Source of the DNA: Takakia lepidozioides
Lineage: Eukaryota; Streptophyta; Takakiopsida; Takakiales; Takakiaceae
NCBI GenBank assembly: GCA_030704615.1
Contig: CM060731.1
Location: 34,844,001-34,908,000, forward strand
Length of the DNA: 64,000 bases
Direction of reading: 5' to 3'
The number at the start of each line of letters is the position of its first letter. The stretch's first letter is position 1. A model generated the notes under the pieces. The model searched no databases. It saw only the letters and a program-made list of their open reading frames with translations, and was not told the origin of the DNA. Positions 48,201-59,135 of this stretch are shown piece by piece. The position numbers and the translations under genes were made by a program.

Positions 48201-51200
48201 CTTTCCCACAATGGCGACTTAATATAGTGCTCAACCTTGCTGGTCTGAATCACGACACAGACACCGCATATTTCTCACAGAACAGAAGCTGAGTAGTGAC
48301 ACAAATAGCAGGCATTTCAAAAGGATGGGGTAAAGTGTGAGTTGTGCACAAGTACCTCGTCGGTTCACAAATGCGGGAAGCCAGAAGGTGAACATGCACA
48401 TCTTCTAGCCGGCGGAGATTTTTGCCAAATGTGGAGTTTTTTCCCAGCCAACTCCCAAACCTATTAAAATTCCGCTCTCCCTGCAGCCCATGTTAATCAT
48501 ACAATCAACAGTGAAGAATGTTAGAAACAATCCCAGATGACATGATGCCACAAGTATAATGTTAAGGAAGTAGTCTAGTCATAGGGAACTCTAAAGAGAG
48601 AATCATTTCTCAGATGCATACCCTTTCATGCCAAAATATTACTATTTGCAGAGGATTCTACCAACCAACAAAGAATGACACTCTTAGCGACTTATCCAAC
48701 AATCCTGAGGAAACAGGGACTGTGCAGATTGCTGAAGGCAACGTCAAACCTGAGGAGAGATGAAAGCAGACATTAGCCTTCCCTCACAAGATAAGAATCT
48801 TCCCAATTACCTGAACTAATGTCTCCCGCTGACCATGCATTAAAGCCGCCCTGCCAACCCCACATTCAAGTATATCCCCCAACAGGTAAGTGGTGCAAGT
48901 ACATAGTGTTGGAAATAGCAAGGTGCTGTGCTCCAAAGAACTAAGGATGATGGTCTTGCTACGTCATCATTAACCCTTGCAAGCATTTAAAAAAGAAATG
49001 GAGCCATACGGGATAATAGAGGACATAAAAGCTCCCATCTGAGCATGCTGCCACTGACGGAACCTCCGGATCTGCACATTCACTATGTCACCCTCTGCTA
49101 TACACATAGCAGCACGAGCTGCCAAGTCCATCCGCGCAGTACCATTCTCATCACGGCCAGCATCGCTAGGACGATAATTCAAATAGTTTTCCTGTATTGC
49201 ACAATGAAAGCTCAATGCTTAGATGGACTTGAGCAGATAACAATAACTGAGAAAACTTTACGTCCAAATATCCACACTCTGAGCAGCAAGCTTGCCATCC
49301 CATCCATGTAAGTGCAAGCTACAGAGAACGCAGACACCATATACAATGCAAAAGAAGAAGCCTGTGAAACAAGAACTTGTAAATCTACCTTGCAATAGAT
49401 CAGAAAGAAGGGGAAGACCTTGGAAGAACCAAGGCACAAATAGCAATGCATCCTTGAATCTTTGTGAGTCAATATTCAAGTCCAAGACAATTCAGCTATT
49501 TCCTCAATGGCATGGACTCACTGCTAAGCGATCCTATATGTGAATACAATAGCATTTGTTGACAACCAAGAGCATATCCTCTGCAAGCTGGCTACGACAT
49601 TCTCGGAAGACATTACTGGCAAGTACTGTGGGGAAACATAGGCGGCAGACCGTATGACAACCAACAGGTTGAGATTCTTTCCCAGGGAAGTCCTCCTATT
49701 TTAGAAACGGATGCTTGGACAAGGGTTGCGCCCAACTTTCCCAAATCCACCAATAAGTGACATCTAGTCCATGCTTCATCAGGTGCTTTCAAAGAAGAAG
49801 CTGGCTCTTGCAGATGTCCAAGATTGTCCCTTATTACTGAAGAAAACCCTTAATAACAAGTCAAAAACTCCTAGCAAATAGAAGACCACAAGAGTGTTGG
49901 AGTGTCAAGGTTATAGCCCTTGCACGGCACTTTGAGAACAGAACGGGACGGGTAGCTCAGTGGTAGAGCACCCCACCGGAATGGGGGAGGTCCTAGGTTC
50001 AATCCCAAGCCCGACCACACGCCAGTGGTTCTCCAACATGGTATCAGAGCCAAGGTTGGGGCGGTGGTCAGAATGGGTGGGCATTAGCTATAAGGGCTAT
50101 GCCTTGAGGGGGAGTGTTGGAGTGTCAAGGTTATAGCCCTTGCACGGCACTTTGAGAGCAGAATGGGACGGGTAGCTCAGTGGTAGAGCACCCCACCGGA
50201 ATGGGGGAGGTCCTAGGTTCAATCCCTAGCCCGACCACACGCCAGTGGTTTTCCAACAAAGAGAAATTACAAGTCTCCCAGAAAACAGGACAGAAAGGAG
50301 CACCTGAATAAGCAGAGGCACCAAATCAAAATCTGACATGGTTGCATCCATGCGTTCCTCCATCCGCAACCGGCCTCCATCATATCCCAACAACCTGCCT
50401 CCCACCCATGCCATGTCACTTCATGCCAGACAGGTTCCAGAACAAAGCATTACTTTCAGCTCCTATCCATGCAATAAGCTGCTACTTTGCCAATTGTAGG
50501 AGTCCTTTTCTTCATTGTGTGGTGGAGAATGCAAAAGGATTGGCCCCCATTGGAATGCAATGAAACTGTGAGAGAAGTGGAATCTGAGTTGTGTTCCAAT
50601 GCTTCTACAGCCAGAACAGGCACTGCAGCATTCTTGTGGACAATGGGAAAAAGGAGGAGTTGGCATCAGTATGCAAGTAAACTTAACTGAGAGAAGTAGA
50701 ATCTGTGTAAGAGGATAACCTAGGTATGAACTTGTTGGTAAAAGTGAGTTCATAGTAAACTGGAATACTGACTTGTCAACGGCAGAGAAAGGACTGATGT
50801 CTTGATCCTTGCCACTAGCCATGAGGCGGGTGTGCATGTCAGCGTATTTCACCACTCGTGTACGCAAGCTCATGTACTGGAGCTGGTTCAAAGCCATCCG
50901 CATGTCCCCACTGACCCGCTCAGCCAGCTCCTCTAGCGCTATCTGTTACCACAACAGTTCTTTTTACATTATGTGGACAAAGATGGCTGGAACACTGCAG
51001 TGTGTGCCAAAACAACTGTCACTAGTGATAAGGTCAAACCATTGACGAAGGGATGGGGCCAAGATGGCTCCTGAGATGTCTACTGACATACCCAAAATCA
51101 GCTCCATTGCACTTGTCTCTGAAATAACATAACAGTAAATTGTTCATGTATAGGGAGCCAAACCAACACTGCTCAAAGAGCCTCCAAACAACATCACCAA

Positions 51201-54200
51201 CCATGTAGGACACAAAGCCCAGGGTTTTTCCTCTGCCGCGATGAAATAAGCAATTTGCAATACTTGACAAGCAAGATGGCAAAGAAAACAACCAACGTCA
51301 ACTTCCTTGCAGTGAGATACTTAATGACTGCTTGTGGAACACATTACATAAAACTCGAACAGCTTAGATGGTTGGCTCAGACATGTCAGTAGGAAAACAA
51401 ATCGTCAAGGTTTGTTATTGCACATAAGATCAGACAGGCTTCAGTATGTCTGCAGACAATTTGAGACTCAATCAGTTCCCAGTGATGGACCCCGAATCAC
51501 CTGCTGTAATACGGACCACTAGAGTTTCACAAGCCGCTTGTGAGCCTTACCATAGAGACCCTAGACTGTCTAGCATGAAATGAGATAGTCTATTTGCATG
51601 TATTCTATTTGCAAGTATTTCCAAGTGCTAGGATAGTTGGCCACATTCTCAAGGGGTTCAGCGGCACCAAAATTTTGGGACTAGTCGTCCACCTCTTATT
51701 GAGGTGACCAGAGTCACACTCAAGAGCATGTATAGAAAGAGTGCCCAGGCACTTACATCATCAGCTTGAAGGCCTTCAGACTTTGCGATTTGCTGCAGCC
51801 TCTTGGCCATCTGCAGTCAAAAGAAGCCATAATTTTCCCAATGATAACAACCAGGCGGCAGGCAGATTCCTCTAGACAGTTATTCAATTTGTAGATCTCA
51901 AGGCCAACAGAACTACGCAGTGAATGCATATCACAAGTTATGAGACGCTTAACCACATTTCCATGACATAGTCACAGCCACTATCCAGGACTCTGACTTC
52001 AAAGACATAAGATAAAAACTAATATGGTTCCCCGCTGTCTCGTAGTCTAATCAGGACCTGCTGCATAACTTGCCTATAATCCATACCTGCTGTTTTGTTG
52101 GCTTCCTGAATGCCAAGGGCAGGCAATAATTGATAAGACTCTTCAGCTTCTGGCTGTAACGGTCATTGCAAATACAAATGATGGGTATACGGCTTGCTTT
52201 TATGCTCACGATCAAGTCTGCTACTCCCCCTCGGTCACCACCTGACATGCCGTCGACCTCATCCATAATCAGCACCGGGTTCCTGCAGTTTGTACAATAC
52301 CCATTCAACTTGTGTTCTATCCAAGCTCTGCCGCAAAAGACCATACAGAGTCAAAATTGGAAAATACAGCTCATCTTGGAGACTAAACTCCGTTTATTTC
52401 TACAGAGCAACCACCCCAAATGGTAAGGGACTGCACAGGTACGAAGGAAATTGCTGGTTCATCCATAAGCACCATTGTTTTGAACCACTACGATCCTGGA
52501 AAATATGGGATTGGAGACCAATTGAACCGCCCTACATGGAGCTAACCACTCATTAAATGAAAGAGAAACACACTTACAATAGCAAGTTTTAGTTTTGGAC
52601 TGTCTGAAATGGCGAGAGTCAAGAGAAGGAAGTAGGAAGTAGGAAGTGGATGCACACACATATAGAAGGGAAGCAATCTCTCCACGGAGCTCTATACTTA
52701 GGTCACTAAGTTTGGCATTCTCAGGTAACTTCTTATGTCACTCCCTGAACTACTTTGGACTACAGATTAAAACCAACTCCTAGGAGAAACTGGCTGCACA
52801 TTGCACTAGGCTGGAAGGAGAATTGCAGAACGTGTAAAAATAAAGGCATTAGTATTGATATCCCAATATTGTTGTTTAGGGTGTGTTTCTAAGGCATGGT
52901 ACAACTGGAAAACAGGATAGGATGAGAAAGCAGGTAGCAATTACCTGCCACCCTTGCTGCCAAAACTCAATGCTTCATTGCCAACCATCTCTTTAATGGT
53001 ATTGGCAGTCCTGCCGTCCATGCCTTTGCGTATGTTTGAATCTGCCTTTCCACGACTATCACTTGCATTCACCTGTTCCAGGCACCAGATTCGACCACTA
53101 AGTGCATGAATCTCACCCATTTCACTTCAAGGAAAACTTTGATCAGGCAACAAGTTATAAGAAATAACTGATCCATTCAAGCAGGAGGCCGACAATCAGA
53201 AAACCATTGGGTAGAGAGAGTAGCCACTATGACAACAGCCTGTTAGCAACATTAACATGCGGAAGGGTGACGAGAAGCATCTGCACAAAATGGGCCGTAA
53301 CCAAATCTGCATCATTGTGGACCGCGGAGAAACATTCAAAATACCCAACATCTTACGATACGTAGTCTATCTAGTCTATCTAGGAATTTTGATGGCAGTT
53401 CTTTGCACCTTAACCCAATGCATACCATCTGTAGGATAATACATGGACTGTTCCCGATCAGGGTCTCAAAATAGCCTTGTTCATAAGGCAGAAAACAACA
53501 AAAGTTGAAGTTAAGCACGACACTGTCTGATATTTCAACTTGAGGACAATCGCCGCAGTTTCTGTATGCTGTCCACATGAGCAATTTAGTAACGTCAAAC
53601 CAATGGACAAGTAAAAAAACTTCAGTCTCTTGAAACCTGCCCTAATTTGTAACTACAGAGAGTACAAGAAATTTTGTGAAAATGAGTCTCCACTAATGTC
53701 TACAAGAAGAAAAAAGCACCTCAAGAGCCTCGAACCCCAGCTCCTGGCAAAGAAGGCGTGCCGTAGTGGTTTTACCGATGCCTGGCTGACCGCTCATCAG
53801 CACGGCCTTCTTTACTGCTGTACTGCTGCTGCTGCCTGACCCCTTCTTTCCCTTACCACCCTTGTGCCCCACATGTCCGTGGTGTTCATCCCAGTGCAGT
53901 AGCCATTCTCGTACTTGTTTCACCTGTCATTTCCGTTCATGGGTGAATAGCTCTAACGATTTTCAAGCACCTTACCATGGTCTCGCCAGTGTATGCATGC
54001 CTAATAGTTGGTTACCAGTAAGAATGCATGGGCATACTGGTGCAATTGGTTCTACGCATTAACCGCACAAGAGTGGAACTGCATTATACTGTGGAATAAG
54101 TGCACCAAACACAACCATGATGGATCCCCACTGGCTGATAAAATTTGCACTTTGAGAATGTAATTCATTACAAGCCCCTGTAACAGTCAGATGCACAAAA

Positions 54201-57200
54201 CTGCAACAATAACCCGAAAACATACACCCTATCGGCAAGCATAATCGCAACATGGCAGAATGACGGAGAGTACAATGCTCTGATTGCCTATGATGTCATT
54301 TGTGGATTGCGGCCGATGCTTATGTGGCCAAGCCTCTGTCTCCGGTACTAGGGCATTTCCTCCTCCTGACATCAGAACCCTTGTCTCTGCTCTTTGCTTC
54401 CCTCCAACACCATCTCCCTTTGAACTTTTCGTTCCCTTAGCAGGTGGTCCTGGAGGTCAACCTCAACATCTGAGACATCACTAGTTATTTAACAATATTG
54501 ACATTCTACTGGTACCAGTTTTAAGGAAGACTTTCGTGAAAACCAAAAAATCAGCCTAAAGTAGACTATAAATTCTTACACGGTTTTAAGGGCAGTCTTA
54601 TGCATCTTTTGAAAAGTATTGCATTTACTTGGCCCAAAGGAAGATCAGAAAGTTTGATAGTAGAAGTTTGAGGGCGGTGCAGCCCACAAGGAATGCTACC
54701 AACACCCCTGATTCCCCCTTTGCCCATGTCTCATGGGCCCCATGGGTCTAGGGTGGGGCAGGCCACTTGATCACTGACGTAGGTCAAAAGGGAGAGAGGA
54801 CAGAGTAGAGATCGAGGCAACTCTCAGGGTGAATATGACACCAATAGGAGGAACAAAGCAGACCTCCCTAATATGTTGCCAATATGGTAGCATGAGACGA
54901 GCAAGCACATCAACTATACAAGCTGGCACCTCTCCTCAGACACTCTTTCCATCTCTGCAAAATCATGAGGCCCCCAACATGGAAGGTTGCCAGCAACTTT
55001 GTTGATGTATACCTATGGCAATATCTTTCTTCGTGGGAAGCTGTTGTGTGGCTGATGAAGGCTTAGGCTTGGATGCCCGAATCATATCAAATAGACCATC
55101 CTCTGTCAGAAACTTCACTCTGCACCCAAGCCCGCAGCAACCAAGATCTTAGCCAATGATGTATTCTAACTTCTAACATATATGAGTCAGTCATTTGGTT
55201 CATTTTGTATATTATGTAGCTAACATGTCCAATTACACCAGTGCATGGAATATATCAATCATCACTAGTTTGCAAAATGCATGACACATGAAAATCATTC
55301 AAGTCAATTTTCAATAAGAAATGTGGCATTCCAAATCAGTTTGTTGAGTTAGTGAACATGACTAACTGATTAATTATGTCGTGGTTACTTGTGGTAGAAA
55401 TGTTGAGATGTTTGCATTACAAAGATGTCGAAGATGGAATAATCAAGTGGAAACCCTCACCCCAGCTCCTTAGCCTTCTGAGATTTGCGTCCCCCAATGT
55501 CTTCATCTGCTAATAGATAGTCCTGTCGGAGATACACAACATTCCACGTTAATTTCCACAGATACTGCATTGGCGAATGCTTCAAACACTCACTCTCAAT
55601 CATTCCTGACAAGAGGTTGGCTTATGATGATTGAATGTTGACAAAACAACTGATAGACTTTGGGCTCATAAGTGGCTTTGTTTTGACACCTGGTCAGTAA
55701 ATGTAGAAAGGTCTAATCAATTTGCAGGATCCATATCAATTTCACTAGCCATTGATTGACTATTACATATGCCCCTAGGAGGCCTATCACAAGCAGTTGG
55801 AGAAGCTGCCTGCTGCCACCTTGAAAGAAAAGGACATGACTGGCAGCCGCCACTGTAGAACCTGAGTGTTGATCTGGCAGAGAGCGGTCCCCAGCATCCC
55901 AAACCAAAAGTCAAGGCTCAGAATATAGACCGTTTTTTTGCTGACAGCACTGGTAATGCGTCCACCATGTCTCTTGATGAGGTCCTCTGCCTCCTCCCTC
56001 TCCAAGCTGCAGAGCCATCCATCACATTGCCAAGTACACATCAGCTTCTGATAGGACATTGCATAGTTACTGAGAATTTCCACCATCCAGTGTCGAATTG
56101 ATAGCATGCTTTAACAAGCCATGCTGTGATACGTGGGTTGCACTAAAAGAATGCCTACACTCAAATCTAAAAATCTCTGTGTTGTAAAAGTACCAATAGA
56201 TATCTGACATTGGCATAATGAAGACAATCTCTCCGAAACTGTATAGACCAAACTGCCCCTCAAAAGTGGTCCAAAAGGCCAAATTTGACGAAGCGGGATC
56301 AACCCTCCAGGCATATGTCACATCATCTCGTTACCTTTGTGATCTATACAATTTGTAAAAAGTGTTCCTTACAACATGGATAAATCACTTCCACATCTCA
56401 CAGAGGAAGCCACATTGGCGTACCACGTCCACATGGGGAAAATAACCAAAGCATAAAATGGCCTAGAGCCCATTTTTGCCTTCAACAGCCACCGTCACTC
56501 CAGAATGCAAAATCAACAAAAATATTGTATGAAAATCTGGACATGTAGATGTTTGCCATGTTTAAAGGTGCCAGAGGCATCCGATTAGTACAGATCTAGA
56601 AACCTTACAAACAACCATGCAACTATTTGGAGGCACATAGCAAGAGGGGGCAGGTGAAATACCTATCCAGGGTTCCACTGATTACAAATGTGAATCCCGC
56701 CAGTGCATCGTCTGCACCTTGCGGAGTTTCCTTCTCACCAACCCATACACGCATAATTTAGATATAGCAGATTTCTTAGTCCCTACAGAAAGAATACCCA
56801 TGGCTTTGATGTACAGCAAACACTATCAACCAAAGATGATGAAGTCCAGGATCTAAATTTCATCAAAAGACTATCTGGCAATAAAACGCTTTGAACGACA
56901 GTCCAGACATTGAAACTGCTGGTAATAATGAAAAAATTAATGCAGCACGATGTTGATCCAAGGGTATTTTGTGGGATGGTGGATATAGCACACTGCTGCT
57001 GACAGTCCCCTTTCGGTCCTAGTAAACAGATTCAAATAGCTGCAGAAAAGCATGACTTGACCACCATCACTAAACGTTTGGGAAATGCTTGTCTTACATC
57101 ACCCATAACACCCCAGCAGAGAATCTGCCAATGTAGAAGGAGCAGTGCATACCTTTTCACCTCTACGAGGTGGCGGAACCCGTGCAGCCATGTAGAATCC

Positions 57201-58260
57201 ACCCCGCCCACCACCCCTTCCACCTCCTCCTCGTCCTCTCCCACCTGATCCTGGTTTGTCATCTTCCTGGGCAGGTACAGATTTCCCCTTGCCTCTTCCC
57301 CCTGGCTTTTTTGGTGATGGCTCAGGAGCCTCTGTGTCTGATGTGCTGGCCCCCTCCTGACTGGCAACAGAGACTTCTCCCCTCCCCCTACCCGTACCCC
57401 TTCCTCTTCCCCTGCCTCTACCTCCTGCAGGCAGCTTTTGTAAAGCTTCCGCTGCCTGCCCATCAGCCACTTCAACATTCTCTTCATGGCCAGAACTCGA
57501 TCTGCCTCTTCCTCTCCCTCTCCCTTTCCCTCTGCCCCCTGAGCCATGGACTTGGGCTGCCTGCCCATCAGCAGATTCAACAGCCTCTTCATGGCCAGAA
57601 CTCGATCTGCCTCTCCCTCTCCCTCTCCCTCTGCCCCCTGAGCCATCCAGTTGGGCATCCACATTGCTTTCCTGGTCGCTTACCCTGCCAGCCCGACCAG
57701 ACGCCGCGCCTCCTATGTTCGCAGACCGGGCCTTCTTCGGCGACGGCCGTTCCACCTCCCCGCCATCCGTATCCTCATCAAGAGTGCCACTAGTCCTTTT
57801 GCCTCTAGCGGGAGTCGACTTGTGCAGTTCAGGTTCATCGTTCCGGTCTTTCGTCTTCCCTGGCGTAGCATCAGGAAAAAACTTGCTGACATTCCTGGGT
57901 TCACCTGTCTCGCTCTTATCACCAACTTTTGATACCTGCTGACACATTGCAGTGCCCGCTTAGATTCTTAATGCAGCTGCCTCTCGGTGACAATTGAGGA
58001 GAGGAGAAAAGCGCACATGTGTGATGACGACAAAGAACTACAAGGAAAAGGGCGTTTGACATCAAAACTCTCCTGCCCGTTTACTCTGCGTACCCGATGG
58101 ACTCCAATCAATCACACACGATATCTCTCCTCTTCTATACTACAACATTCATGCAGTGGGTATAATCACATACAAGTTTGGAAGTGGCAGCAGGAGCACT
58201 AGCATCCTTCTTGTGGGGCTGCTTCAGAAACCACTTGCGTATATCCCCCTTTCCCGCCAT
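45280..58260 (-). CDS. RFC1: Replication factor C subunit 1 (clamp loader large subunit), 23 exons
   Basis: Large subunit of the RFC complex, which loads PCNA onto DNA at primer ends in the nucleus. Exons: 58260-58174, 57935-57153, 56730-56663, 56006-55931, 55522-55461, 55119-55013, 54449-54274, 53923-53720, 53072-52945, 52327-52301, 52282-52087, 51810-51757, 50942-50773, 50394-50304, 49191-49010, 48850-48811, 48480-48356, 47986-47914, 47116-47024, 46687-46474, 46055-45996, 45778-45719, 45398-45280. Every phase closes, giving 1064 aa. The start MAGKGDIRKWF matches the family N-terminus. A Gly/Arg-rich linker (residues 125-285) precedes BRCT (FVISGTLD, REEAEDLIKRHGG). AAA+ motifs: Walker A GQPGIGKTT (about 498), Walker B LIMDEVDGM, sensor 1 CICNDRYS. 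The RFC1 C-terminal domain (NFNRFGSWLGKNS) and the basic end GGKRKR follow. Arabidopsis RFC1 is 956 aa. A TRIM element sits in the exon 14-15 intron. Confidence 0.95.
49895..50038 (+). repeat. Left LTR of the TRIM
   Basis: 144 bp with 7-bp terminal inverted repeats TGTTGGA/TCCAACA. It contains the tRNA-like module at 49946-50016. Confidence 0.95.
49946..50016 (+). promoter_or_regulatory. tRNA-like module with Pol III A and B boxes in left LTR
   Basis: 71 nt fold as a tRNA cloverleaf. Acceptor GGACGGG/CCCGACC (one A-A mismatch), D stem GCTC/GAGC, anticodon stem CCCC/GGGG, T stem CTAGG/CCAAG (one mismatch) and canonical T loop TTCAATC. The A box TAGCTCAGTGG and B box GGTTCAATCCC match the consensus. 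The anticodon loop reads CCGGAAT, with C instead of the near-universal T at position 33, so a working tRNA is unlikely. Its place inside an LTR marks it as part of the element, not a host tRNA gene. Confidence 0.85.
50039..50052 (+). other. TRIM primer-binding site for initiator tRNA-Met
   Basis: TGGTATCAGAGCCA is complementary to the 3' end of plant initiator tRNA-Met over 14 nt. It starts at the base after the left LTR. The following AGGTT nearly continues the match with one extra A. Confidence 0.92.
50106..50114 (+). other. TRIM polypurine tract
   Basis: GAGGGGGAG abuts the first base of the right LTR, the expected place for plus-strand priming. Confidence 0.85.
50115..50258 (+). repeat. 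Right LTR of the TRIM
   Basis: 144 bp, 4 differences from the left LTR. Its tRNA-like module (50166-50236) has a perfect T stem, CTAGG/CCTAG, where the left copy has one mismatch, so the right LTR is closer to a true tRNA fold. Confidence 0.95.
57460..57660 (-). repeat. Tandem repeat in the RFC1 Gly/Arg linker
   Basis: Two near-identical coding units each read RSSSGHEE, then about five residues, ADGQAA, and flank a Gly/Arg run (GRGRGRGR). The encoded linker resembles RGG-type nucleic-acid-binding segments. Confidence 0.8.
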
Positions 58261-59135
58261 TGACTGACTGTCGAGAATCAATTTCCTCCGTCGTCTTTCA
58301 GGGAGCTATACAATCTGCAAATTGACATCGTATTCCTAAAACCCTCAGGACGGGAATCTACCATTTTTCCGAACAGCCCCTGATTTCAACACCGGAGCGG
58401 GCCAGATTGCTACCGTCACAGCTGCATCAAAGAAATTTCGTGTTGGAGTCCCCCTTCCGAGATCAAACACTCCCAGGCATTCTAAAACCCAGTGGCCAAA
58501 GAAATCGCTGCATGAACTGATCGACAAAAGAGTAGGTTCACAAGGCCAGAAATTGGAGAAACAACACAGCAATCAAAGTCCAAAAATTCATTCTCACAAA
58601 GCAGAAACTCGACCAGGTACACAAAAAAGAACAACAGCCTGTGCTTTGTCCTTCATGTCCGCCTGCAAATTTTCTCAACCAGCCACAATGAAACTACCCG
58701 TGCTTGAAAGCCACCCTCAAAGAAAGAAATATAACAAACCCATATGGAATTCTCACCATTGTGGAGATCAAAAGCTTCACATTACCAGATCTTGCAGCAG
58801 ACTTTTCTCTCGCCAAATTGGAAGACGATCACCTGCACGTTGCTCGCACAGTCCGAGAACAGAACGAGCTGTAAAGGAGCCAAGCAAGAGAACGTATGGA
58901 TGGAATCCCTCCGACCGACGAATGTTGAATGAATTACCAGCCAAGTGGGATGTTTGCATCCATCTATGGAAGATCCCGAGTGCGAGAGAGAACTTGTTCC
59001 CCTCATATGAGAACTAGAGGGACGTGTTCTCTTTATATGGGAACTCCAAGCCACGAAGAGCAGAGAGGAGGAAGAGATGAGACAGCTTCTTCTCGGGAAG
59101 AAGGCGAGAGGGATGCTGGAGCTGCTGGATTTGCA
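58261..59135. promoter_or_regulatory. Shared spacer between divergent RFC1 and ARP3
   Basis: About 875 bp separate the two start codons, so the promoters and leaders of both genes must lie here or overlap. I see no certain TATA box or E2F-type site. An open frame in phase with ARP3 extends upstream of its ATG to 58929. Confidence 0.5.

Larger units (their letters stand above)
49890..50263 (+). mobile_element. Complete TRIM (miniature LTR retrotransposon) with tRNA-like LTRs
   Basis: A 364-bp element at 49895-50258, flanked by a perfect 5-bp target duplication AAGAG (49890-49894 and 50259-50263). It has two 144-bp LTRs starting TGTTGGA and ending TCCAACA, and a 76-bp interior. A primer-binding site lies directly after the left LTR and a polypurine tract directly before the right LTR. 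There is no coding capacity, so it depends on enzymes from other elements. The LTRs differ at 4 of 144 positions (49938, 49944, 50007 and 50031 of the left LTR), so the insertion is not brand new. It lies antisense to RFC1 in the intron between exons 14 and 15, 40 nt from the exon 14 splice donor. Each LTR contains a tRNA-like sequence. Confidence 0.95.

Noticed and set aside
49946-50016. Stand-alone tRNA gene (and a second at 50166-50236)
   Set aside because: Both lie at the same place inside identical-length LTRs with a primer site and polypurine tract, and position 33 is C. They are element modules and not host tRNA genes.
57170-57793. Plus-strand open frame of 207 codons
   Set aside because: It is the antisense shadow of the Gly/Arg-rich RFC1 exon 2, and its Ser/Pro/Leu content is explained by that composition.
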